Assembly (NCBI GenBank): GCA_903813345.2
Contig: CAIIXF020000002.1
Coordinates: 31,492,926 to 31,556,925 of the forward strand
Length of the DNA stretch: 64,000 bases
Source of the DNA: Owenia fusiformis
Taxonomy: Eukaryota; Annelida; Polychaeta; Sabellida; Oweniidae
Direction of reading: 5' to 3'
Below the pieces are notes generated by a model that was not told the DNA's origin, made no database searches, and was given only the letters and a program-made list of their open reading frames with translations. Positions 51,065-61,625 of this stretch are shown here, piece after piece (within the stretch, counting starts at the first letter, position 1; each line of letters starts with the position of its first letter). The translations under genes were made by a program, and so were the position numbers.

Positions 51065-51286
51065 ATGAGCGGTCGATACATTCCTTTGTTAATTTTTGTA
51101 CTTTGCGTTCACGGTTACGTTGTGAAAAACATCGTTAGCTTAACCTCTCCAATGATCGTCTATATCAGACACATCTCATCATACGGGATACGCCATCTAT
51201 GTAAAATTGATCAAGTTAAAAACATCATCCATGCATTCGAAAATCTATCCCGAGAATTAATATTTGGTATTTCCACTGTTCGTTAA
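51065..51286 (+). pseudogene. Orphan exon-1-like fragment of the glycosyltransferase gene
   Basis: A 73-codon frame beginning MSGRYIPLLIFVL and containing MIVYIRHISSYGI, the signature after the membrane anchor of the downstream glycosyltransferases. Bases 51150-51190 are identical to 51810-51850 in the intact exon 1, and the MSG start resembles that of copy 2 at 59800. After ISSYGI the frame diverges and no exon 2 follows. It is either a remnant of a third copy, a partial duplication, or an alternative first exon; the first two are favoured. Confidence 0.5.
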
Positions 51287-51760
51287 GAATTGTACAAATA
51301 TAAATACTTGTGTTATCATGTCAATGGACTTGATTTTTGTCTTGGACTTGCGTTTTTTGCGCAGAATCACTTTTCGCAATATTCGCACATCTTTAATGTT
51401 CCAAGGCGCATATTCAACAATTAAGCATCATTTTTATGAAAAGTTGTTAACGTGTTTTCATCAGAGGAGTAAGACTTGCCTTAACCTGATATCCCTAATA
51501 GCTGATCATTTTTGACTATTCTTCAACAGGAAGCTTAAGAAAAGTGTGACAAAAATTTCATATGTCAATGAGGATATTCAAAAGATTAACTCATTGAAAT
51601 TGCTTTAAGCATTTTACACAAGTGAACATAAAAATCGCCAGACCAACTTGACATATGTTTATAATAGCCATTACTGTTCGTCAAAATACACACCGTGCAT
51701 CCTCCCATTATAGCAAAGCATTCGTTTCAACAAAACCTCAATATCTCCAAAAGTGAAAAG

Positions 51761-53633
51761 ATGTTTACGAAAGCAATTTTCCTAATGCTATCAGGAGTCA
51801 TAGCCTTGACAATGATCGTCTATATCAGACACATCTCATCATACGGGATATATCAATATGACATGTCTCCCTGGACACGTCCATACGATTCGAAACAAAT
51901 GAGTCTAGAAAATAATACCAACAACAACAATCGAAGTAAAAGTAGGAATATACAAAATATTTTCACACATGACATGACAGGATCTCATGTGAGTCTAATT
52001 TCATCAAACATGTCAATACTAGAGATATGCATAACTGTATTTAAACATATTCTCCATCATTGGACAACAACAAAATGTTTTATTCATTTAATTCATATTC
52101 TTTTTTATATAGGAAGACGATTATATGGATACGTTTAATACAAGTACAGAGGCCCCCTGTGAAACATTTGCTCAATTCATTAATCCGGAGAACGTGGATC
52201 GAGATCATTCAGCATCAAAAATTGTGGAACAAGGCAAAACATTTAATAAATTACCAGCACTTCCATATCAAAACCGTTTCCTCAATCCACCAGATTATAT
52301 TTGGTCGAGGAATTTTGTGAAGGAACTTCAATGTTTACTAACTCGTATTGTGTCTAAGAAGATTGTCATAGTTACTGCAACTTCCGGTTTTGAAGAACGG
52401 GTTTTTAATTGGTTAACTGCTGCTGTTATAAAACTTTCTAAACCAATAGAAAACATTTTGATCATTAGTCTCGACGATCCATTCCATAGGGAAATCTCAA
52501 AAAGAGGTTTTTACCCACTCCAAGTGCATGTGGATGATATAATTGCCCCTAAGCTACGGAATAGACCAAGAAAATCTATTTGGGCAATTCGGTTGGTTCT
52601 TTGGCGAATAATGCATCATATAGGATTTGAAAAAATTATAAACTTTGATGCTGATGCAATTCCACTCCAAGACCCTTTACGTTATTTTGACAAATATCCA
52701 AGGAGTGAGATTATTGCCATGGCTGGAAGGTATCCAGAAATCATTAGCCAGAAAGTTGGGTTTACATTGAATATGGGGACCTGTCAGCTCCGTGATTCAC
52801 ACTTCATGCGTAAGTAGATCAAGTAGATCAATCCTGGTGTGTTTGGATGTATTATTCAGAAAGTAGTGGTATCGATATGGTGAACTTTTTGAACTTAATG
52901 CGTAAGTAAATTTGTAAGAAAAAATTCACGTCATGTAAAATGATACTGGTGTGTTTGGAAATATTATTCAGAAGTAAATGAAGGATCTAGGTACGAATAT
53001 ACCAAGCGTTCGAGCCAAGTAAACTAGAGATGCTCATTCTACATCCGGGCGGGCATCCAGGTTAGTTCTGCGATTTGTGTTTTGCTTCTACAGTCGTGTT
53101 TAGCTTCTACGGTACAATACGTATGTTTTATGTCTACAATATGTATATTTTTCTTGTACAGTAGGTTATTTTGCTTATACAATAGGTATGTTTTGATTTT
53201 ACAATATGAATGTCTTGCTTGTACAATGTTTTCTTGTAACATAGGTGTGTTTTGGGACGAGGTCGCACGACAGAGTGACAAATCCGACAGACCTGCTGAT
53301 GACCAATATATCATTAACTACACCCTATTTATCAAAGACATAGAGTGGAATATAGTAAGCTCTCATAGAAGCTTTCCATGGCATAACGAAAGTGCAGTTA
53401 TGCATCGTGATGTTACCGGACAGACGGGAGATGGATTAAATACTGTTGCCCTGTCAGCGGAGAAATTCTGTAGAGCAACATGTGTGCCTAATATAACCAA
53501 TAACCTGGTAGTTTCACATCCACAACCATCTAGAATCTTCTTCAACTATACATCACCAAACTGGAATACATCATCAACATCAAAAGGACTGGAATGGTTG
53601 AAAAATAAATTTGCAGTTCAAGTTGATGTGTAA
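51761..53633 (+). CDS. Type II membrane glycosyltransferase, nucleotide-diphospho-sugar transferase (GT77-like), copy 1
   Basis: Exons 51761-51988, 52113-52809 and 53245-53633 give 437 residues with matching phases. Residues 4-22 are a hydrophobic anchor (AIFLMLSGVIALTMIVYI), followed by a charged, Asn-rich stem. The catalytic domain starts near 150: KIVIVTATSGFEERVFNWL, then ENILIISLDD, the metal-binding DxD in NFDADAIPLQDPL (255-257), NMGTCQLRD, and DDQYIINYTLF in exon 3. This order fits the Nucleotid_trans family (PF03407, GT77-like), whose members are Golgi enzymes adding sugars to glycans or proteins. The N-glycosylation sequons (NYT, NTS) suit a lumenal domain. Donor and acceptor are unknown. 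A close paralogue with the same exon plan lies 8 kb downstream. A glycogenin-like GT8 assignment is the main alternative. Confidence 0.8.
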
Positions 53634-54189
53634 AATAAACATCAATTACTAATAAATTATCCTTGCATATATTTATATGTCAAAATGTTTTAATTTTAAG
53701 GACTAGTAGTCGATAATATTTATAAGAAATAGAGAGATTTCGCAACTCACTTATAGCATGTTTATTATTCCTGTGTAACGTATAACTAATGACGCGTTTC
53801 ATTACGTCACCATTTATTGCGCAGCTCTATATGTCCATGAGTGAGAAAATATTTAAGCGATGCACTTGTATGGCAATTGGTCATACGTATGGGTTGGCGT
53901 TTCGATTTTATATGCAAGCTTAAACTCCTTATTCTTACGTGTAGACGACGGTGCATACGAATATGACACTTCTGGACGTATAGAGATAGAACTGCACAAT
54001 AAATGATGACATAGTCAATTGCTTTATAAGTTATCCGGGAATAATAAACATGATATATGTATTTACATTTATTTATTGTACCAATAATCCCTTTAAGGTC
54101 AAATGTACAATAACAAAACAAGAGAAAAAAACACTTACATAGACATAATAACGTACAAGTAGAAAAGTACATAAATACAGATGTATATA

Positions 54190-54350
54190 GAGATTATCCT
54201 ATATGAGGTTCAGGATATTGGGATTATCCCGAGGCAAATATAATATATCTGCCCGAGGGCCGCAGGTCCCGAGGGAAAATATATTATATTGGCCAAGGGA
54301 TAATCCCAATATCCTGAACCGACTATAGGATAATATGTTTATCCCATACC
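54190..54350. repeat. Palindrome with CAGGATATTGGGATTATCCC arms
   Basis: GGTTCAGGATATTGGGATTA near 54210 is reverse-complemented near 54300-54322, around a centre of ATATAATATATCTGCCCGAG-type sequence. Non-coding. Confidence 0.65.
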
Positions 54351-54599
54351 AATCTTGGTCATCTGGTTCACATTGCTCAATCGTGGAAATATTAGAATTT
54401 TCATGTCCAGTTTTGTTTTCTTGGCCGTGGGCGGATTTTCCTGTTCTCTCAAATATTCCCACATTTATTTTCTCGAATTTTTGATTGATTAAGTGGATGC
54501 TCTTTCCCTTTTTAAACCATCAAACAGATCCCGATTGTCTGTGTTTTCTCCACGCATTGTAGTTTACAGTCATTATGCGAACGTTACAAATTATGAACA

Positions 54600-55220
54600 A
54601 ATATGCGAGCGGCGATTATGACGTAGCGGGCAGATATACTATATCTGCCCGCTCGGAGCGGGACGTAAATAGGGGTTATGCACTGGGGGGTTTTGGATAC
54701 AGGGAATATCCCGAGGGATATACAATATGTATTGTATATCCCAAGGGATATTCCATGTATCCAAACCGACCGTGCATAACTGGTGTATCTCATACTTGAG
54801 TGGGTTTAGGGTAGATATAACCTTTTTCACCTTTTTCAAATGACAAGATATTTATAGTTAACATTTTCGTAATATTCTTTTTGTTCAATACAATGAAATT
54901 GTAACATTTAAACTTAAAAAATTAAATTTTAAAATTAAAAAATTAAAACTTTTGATATTTAAATTTTTTTAAACTTTTGAAAAATTCCCGGGAGCGGGAT
55001 GGATATATTATATCTGCCCGCATTTGGCCTGGAGCGGGACATATACAATATATCCTGCCCGCTCCTCAGATGCGATATATATTCCCGGGTGATATCTACC
55101 CCAAACCCACTCAAGTATGAGATACAGCTATATCTGCCCGCTGATGAAAATAAAAGTTTTTACAAACCGGCTTTATGTACCTGTAACACGTCCAAGTATG
55201 GGATAAATATATATATGTAA
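54600..55220. repeat. Cluster of ATATCTGCCCGC palindromes and a 30-bp inverted pair
   Basis: Several short perfect palindromes: AGATATACTATATCT next to GCCCGCTCGGAGCGGG, and GATATACAATATGTATTGTA. A further inverted pair, ATCTCATACTTGAGTGGGTT at about 54788 and its reverse complement at about 55105-55125, encloses an AT-rich core. Most short readings here are palindrome products. Confidence 0.6.
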
Positions 55221-56039
55221 CTGGATCACGTCGTTACTGGGTGAGTCTGTCTGAAATCTACCTACTGAGCAAAGTACTCCTTATCACTGTGGCTAGTCGA
55301 TCTATGTGGATGCAGTCAGGTACATGTAATGTTTCGTGAGTACCCGCCTCTGTACTTTTCAATGGAAGAATTTTGCACTTCTGTTTAAATAATCTATATT
55401 TACTCATCCGTGTATATCATACTTCATTGATTTACAAAACCAAAGCTACGCTATAAACACACATTCTCTGATATTTTTACGGAGAATAGATAACTCAAAC
55501 GAGTTCACTCGACCAGTTTTATCATCTCGCTCATAGCTCTGAGAAGGTATGTATAATTTGCCATAGGTTTACCTTGTAATGGGGAATAAAAAATTCAAGT
55601 AATATAATTATTTCACATACACAAATATGTCTGTGTAAAGTAAAATACAAATACAATGCGTTCTATAATATTTTTGGGGTTATGGTATGAAATATCCACT
55701 TTAAAAAAGCAATTTAATTATGATGTATCATGTGGATTAGTAGACGTTCTGATTGGATTCATTGAACAGACTGGCTAGGTTTCAATTGAATCATTTTGAA
55801 TGTGTGTATTTTTAATATTTTAGTCCACAGTGTCCAAAAACAATAATAATGCTATATTGGTAATTGGAAAGATTCCACTTACCACGATTTCAAAAAATTG
55901 TAAATGTATAATATTATTCTTGAATTATGGTCATTTGTTTCAAGGAATCTGGAGGCTCGTTCAGCTGAGCTGACAAAATCATCAAGATTTACGGATGGTC
56001 CATCTGTTGGCTGCTCATTGTCACTTTCAAGGAATGTTA
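55221..56039. other. Intergenic stretch between glycosyltransferase copies
   Basis: No exon is recognised. The segment 55283-55345 is the inverted partner of 58265-58330. Confidence 0.4.
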
Positions 56040-56643
56040 ATGGCTCTGAAACTTGTAGCCTTGCCCAAGTCGGTATTTATTTACTTATCTGATCTTGAAT
56101 TATTACCACCTTGTACAATCCAATGTATCATCGCTGATATTATGCTAAGTTATTCAGCGGTTCCGAGATTCCCATAATACCTAGGCTACCTAAGGGTATC
56201 GCAAAACCATATTGATTGACAATATGGACATGGACACAACGTGTGACTTCAGGCTGATTGACCAATCAAAACGTTATCAGGTTGACCTGCATTAAAAAAG
56301 CAAACTACCCGTCTAGGACTTGAAATTCAATGATCTGATCGAGTGTTTCTTTAGAGTTACAATATATTATGTTATTAAATGTACATTGGAATGTAAGCAG
56401 TCATTAATACTCGTCTAAATGAAATCATGCAATTCAATGTTGATTCAAAATCAAAACTGAATTCGCGATGGAAATGCATGAAGACCTAGTCCGGCAATGT
56501 AGGGCCGTCGTTGATTTGTCAAATTTTACCAACAAAAACACTGGGTCGGTAAAGCACGTGGCTTTCTCTTGGGTACAGGGCGGTCATAATAGAAATCAAG
56601 ATAAGTAAAAGAGACCAACTTGGGCAAGGCTATGAAACTTGAT
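56040..56643. mobile_element. Inverted-repeat element with TAGCCTTGCCCAAGT arms
   Basis: Left arm ACTTGTAGCCTTGCCCAAGT near 56050 and right arm ACTTGGGCAAGGCTATGAAA near 56616-56635 are reverse complements with some mismatches, extending about 45 bases. The ends are approximate; no transposase is present. Confidence 0.5.
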
Positions 56644-56789
56644 TTGTGGGTATTCCAGTGGGTCGATGGGTCTTTTGCTCTGAATTCACTTCATTGGCGT
56701 ACCTAATTTCAACATTTTCATTGTCATCATTACATGTTATGGACCCTTTTTTCAAATTAACAGTATTAGCGATAAAACCATAGTTTTTG

Positions 56790-57665
56790 GCTCACACAGT
56801 GATCCTATGGGATCGACCAGGCGTCCGTCCGTTGGTCCGTCCGTCCGTCCGTTGGTCCGTCCGTCTGTCAACATTGGCTGCACAAATTAAAACTGCTATT
56901 CGGATTGAGTCATTTCCACATTCATTTTATGCATATCCATAATGTATATTTGACCTAACATCGCCATTTCCCAAGTTCGCCCGGTTTCCGAGAAATTGCT
57001 GATTTTTAAATTTCGAGAAAAATCGATCTGATGATAGCCTTACAGAAAGTCAAGAGAAGTGAAGAAAAGATTGAAAAAATACCAGTCCAGTCCATTTCCA
57101 GGTCCAAGTCCAAGTCAAGGTCCAGTTCAGGTCCAAGTCCAGATCTAGGTCTAATCAGGTTTAATCTAGGTCAAAGGTCAAGAACTAGGTCAAATCCAGT
57201 ACTTTGTCATTTTTTCAATTTTCTCAGTCGTCTTTCAATATTTTTGCTCCGTTTTTTTAATCATGTTCCTTGGAAAAAAGCTAATCCCTACAGGCAAGTT
57301 GTTTTTGATCACTCTTACCGTTTTTGAGATATGGCATCCGAAAAGTAGGTCACAATAAAAAGTTCTTGGAATCCAATGTATAAGTTATGAAATATGTGTA
57401 GAATTGTCCAAGAAATCCGAATCTGCAAACCAGATTTTGATCCGACTTCCGGTTCGGAAGATATGACATTTTAAAATCTCAATATTTTGGTATCCCATGT
57501 TAAGTCAATGGGGCTTGAGAAAATTATCAATTGTAACAACACAACACTAGATACAGCTTGGATGCAGCCAACTTAATAAGAATCTACAATAGAAGCCGTC
57601 CTCAAAATATACTTAATTTGGACACTAAAAGGCCTAGGTCAAAATCTAGGTCAAATTCATAGTTT
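56790..57665. repeat. Third copy of the 19.9-22.7 kb repeat family with GTCC microsatellite
   Basis: Starts with a GTCCGTCCG-rich tract (about 56820-56870). Blocks seen in copies A and B follow: AATCGATCTGATG, AAGAACTAGGTCAAATCCAG, GACTTCCGGTTCGGAAG, and CCTAGGTCAAAATCTAGGTC. The outer ends differ from A and B. The frame at 57031-57327 is repeat-derived. Confidence 0.65.
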
Positions 57666-58219
57666 TTCCTTTGACTACAACAAATCATATCTGAACCAAC
57701 AACAAAGGACTCATCTTTTATTGATCTCATATTTACCAATACTTTTGTTTGAAAATCAGGATATACATTCCTCTGAAGGTTCTACACAGTGTGAGCACAG
57801 GACCGTGGGTCCTTTATTTCATCTGTAATGGCATTTTCCAGTTGATGGGTTTATATATATTATTTTCAATTTTTCATGAGGGTGTCTTTAGACTACTTGT
57901 AATGGGGTGGCTAATTACTTTACTGAATGAGGAATGTTTATCCAAACAATGGATACAAAGAAAATTTGGCCAGTTGTCCATCAGTAAATAAATCATTATG
58001 ATAAAAGTATAATTTATTAAAGCATCCATTTGTTACCGTTCTGAATCCAAATGATACATAGGTGCATCTATTTTATACATATATGTTGACGTTTACGAAA
58101 TGTTTTTCAAATATCTTCCCTATAACAGGAATATGGTAGCTGAAACTTTCACACATTATCATACTATGTATATTGAATATGTGTGCAAGATTTCAAGTCA
58201 CAATGTTAAGTAGAAACTC

Positions 58220-59130
58220 TGAGATCACTTACCTCGATTTGCTGTCATATTTTTGCAATGATCCCATTCCCTATAATGTACGCGAGTACCCACGATACAT
58301 TACATATAAATGACTGCATCCACATAGATCGACTAGCCACAGTGCTTATAGAGAATAATTCATTTACCATGTTAGAAAAGATGCTGCAATATTGCTCCTC
58401 AGCATTAAATAGGAAAGCTAGTAAATCCATATCTGATAGCGAGCCGATATTAGGGCATTTGGTATAAAGCAAGTCTAAATATTTATTTGTGATATGTTTG
58501 AGCTCATTACACTTGAGCAAAAAATGTTCTCTTGTGCCTTTTTACATAGTTTACAAATTCTGAGTTCGGGTGGAAGATGTGGTCTTTTATATCTACCCAC
58601 CTCGACTTCAAGCTTGTGACTGCTAATTCTAAGCGATGTTAAATTGCGGCGGGCATCTTTATTCTTAATATGGTCAAGATAATTTCATAATGAAATGAAA
58701 ATTTGATTTGTTTATAAAACCTTAATTTGCCATTGGTATCTTTTAGCATGTTTTCAAAGTATTGTTCGTATCTTTCTTTAAGCCTAGATTTTAATTTCTT
58801 AGTGTTGACATTATGATAATCATTAAAACCTATAAATTTGAGTACTTTTAGCAAGTCATTATACCAAGAAGGCTGATTACTATTGGCCAAAGATTTACTT
58901 AATTTATATGTGATTTGCAAAATTTCTCTAATATTTTTGTATTTTTACGTTGGTGAAAGAATGTAAATTTGATAGAACACGAAAGTGTCCTGTAAGAGAC
59001 TGGTACCATATTTTCCTGGCTATACATTATAGTTACGCTAGAATCGATATTTCTGGACCAATTAAATATTTTCTTTGTAAGTCTGTTTTGTTTCATATTT
59101 ATGAGTCTAAACCATAAACGCACTTGCTCT
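58220..59130 (-). mobile_element. Decayed LINE 3' end (zinc-knuckle region)
   Basis: On the minus strand, broken frames give the typical non-LTR C-terminal block: a basic stretch leading to SHKLEVEVGRYKRPHLPPEL, RICKLCKK, and after a frameshift LKCNELKHITNKYLDLLYTK. Frames at 58245-58520, 58639-58920 and 58899-59123 are pieces of the same ORF2. No poly-A or target duplication is visible, so it is old. The clade is not assigned. Confidence 0.6.
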
Positions 59131-59799
59131 TATGTATACTATAACATCATGACTTATCCGTAAGTTTAAATCGAGGAAAACAAAAAAAATCGTATCCAGG
59201 AAGTTCATCCATACATTTTGTTAGATTTTGTAACTAGTTGTGGAACAGTGATCTTGATTTCAGTCTTAAAACTTTAGTCAAATAAGTGATCAATGACCAC
59301 GTGACTCTTTATGCCACTGAAACGATTGAAAAAGCGATAGGGATCAACTGGAAACGGAGAAACGATGTCTTCGTTTCAGTGTGGCTAGACTTCCGGTAGA
59401 AGAATTTGATTTAAAAAAAATTCTCGATTGAATCTGGCGAAACAGAAATATTTGAAGCGTATGACTACTTGGCCTAAACGTGATATTCTTAATAGTTGAG
59501 CATTTCTTGACAATTTCTCCACCAGGAGATAATGTTTATTTCATAACATTATTTTTCACTTCGGGGACCTAAGTTATCTTGTCGTAATAGATATTTAAGG
59601 GATTATCTTGTAGAAATTGCCTCAAGCATTTTACACAAGTGGGCATAGACATAAATTAACTGACCATCGTGACGTACAGTATGTTAATAGCCGCACTTCT
59701 ATTCAACATATGCACATTGTATCCTATTATCCTCCTATTATCAAACAACACGTTAGTAAAAGTTGCAACAATTCCTCATTATTTCCAAATTTGTAGAAG

Positions 59800-61625
59800 A
59801 TGTCAGGTAAATTTATGTGGTTTACTAAAGCAATTTTCATCGTGCTATCAGGGATAATAGTTTCAACAATGATCATCTATATAAGACACATTTCATCGTA
59901 TAGGACTCACCAACATGACACATTTTCAGAGACACGTCTATACGATTCAAAAGGAATGCTAAAAAATGACAATAAAAACAATCTAAGTAAAATGAGGAAT
60001 ATAGTAAATATTTCTACACAGCACACGGCAGGATCTCAAGTGAGTCTTATTTATTTCCTTAAATATGGCAATAAACATAATAGTAATACATGTGGTTAAA
60101 CATAAGTAAGTGGTATTGTTTGATTAAAAGTGCTTAATTTGCCGATTGGTCAAACTTTATCATTTTCCTAAGTTTAATTTTCCTAATGACAAGAAACTTC
60201 CCGTAGGATAAAATAATGAAGATAATATTTCCGACATTTAATTTTCCGAACATGACCAAAATTAGACAATAGGCAAATTAAATGACGAGGTAAAATTACC
60301 ACTTATACAGTATACTCCATCGTTGGACAGCAATAATGAGAATGACCTTGTGTTAATTTAATTCATATTTTATTTTGATATAGGGAGCCTATTATATGGA
60401 TGAGGCTTACACAAGGACAGGCGCCCCTTGTGAAACATTTGCTCAATTCATTAATCCAGAGAACGTGGATCGAGATCATTTAGCATCAAAAATTGTGGAA
60501 CAAGGCAAAACATTTAATAAATTACCAGCACTTCCATATCAAAACCGTTTCCTCAATCCACCAGATTATATTTGGGCGAGGAATTTTGTGAAGGAACTTC
60601 AATGTTTATTAACTCGTATTGTGTCTAAGAGGATTGTCATAGTTACTGCAACTTCCGGTTTTGAAGAACAGGTTTTTAATTGGTTAACCGCTGCTGTTAT
60701 AAAACTTTCTAAACCAATAGAAAACATTTTGATCATTAGTCTCGACGATACATTCCATAGAGAAATCGCAAAAAGAGGTTTTTATCCACTTCGAGTCAAC
60801 GTGGATGATATAATTATCCCTAAGCTACAAAATAGAACGAAATTATCTATTTGGACAACACGGTTGGTGCTTTGGAGATTAATGCATCATATAGGATTTG
60901 AAAAAGTTATAAATTTCGATGCTGATGCAATTCCACTCCAAGACCCTTTACAATACTTCGATAGATACCCAAGGAGTGAGATTATTGCCATGGCTGCGAC
61001 GTTTCCAGAAAGCATCAGTCAGACAGTTGGGTTTTCATTGAATATGGGGACCTGTCAGCTCCGTGATTCACACTTCATGCGTAAGTAGGTTTAGAAAAAA
61101 AGAATTATCAAGTAGATCAACACTGCTGCGTTTGGATATATTCTTCTTTTATATATATGTTCTAATTCTACAATATGTATATTTTACTTGTACAATAGGT
61201 ATGTTTTGATTACACAATATATTTTTTGTAAAGCAGGTGTGTTTTGGGATGAGGTCGCACGACAGAGTGACAATTCCACCAAGAAACCAGATGACCAATA
61301 TATCATTAACTACACCCTATTTATCAAAGGCCTAGAGTGGAATATAGTAAGCTCTCGTAGAAGCTTTCCGGGACATAACGAAAGTGCAGTTATGCATCGT
61401 GATGTTACCGGACAGACGGGAGATGGATTAAATACTGTTGCCCTGTCAGCGGAGAAATTCTGTAGAGCAACATGTATGCGTAATATAACCAATAACCTGA
61501 TAGTTTCACATCCACAACCATCTAAACTCTTCTTCAACTATACATCACCAAACTGGAATTCATCATCAACATCAAAAGGACTGGAATGGTTGAAAAATAA
61601 TTTTGCAGTTCAAGCTGATGTGTAA
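59800..61625 (+). CDS. Type II membrane glycosyltransferase (GT77-like), copy 2
   Basis: Exons 59800-60039, 60384-61080 and 61237-61625 give 441 residues in correct phase. Exons 2 and 3 are exactly as long as in copy 1 (697 and 389 bases) and very similar; exon 1 diverges more. The anchor TKAIFIVLSGIIVSTMIIYI, the DxD in NFDADAIPLQDPL (259-261), NMGTCQLRD and DDQYIINYTLF are all kept, with no stop or frameshift, so it looks functional. Upstream sequence (AAGCATTTTACACAAGTG at about 59628) also matches copy 1 (about 51608), showing that the duplication included the 5' flank. Differences cluster around the DxD loop (for example MAATFPESISQ against MAGRYPEIISQ), which could tune acceptor choice; that is inference. 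Confidence 0.8.

Noticed and set aside
53807-54172. 121-codon minus frame as a membrane protein
   Set aside because: Cys/Tyr-rich low-complexity reading adjacent to repeats; no homology or gene context recognised.
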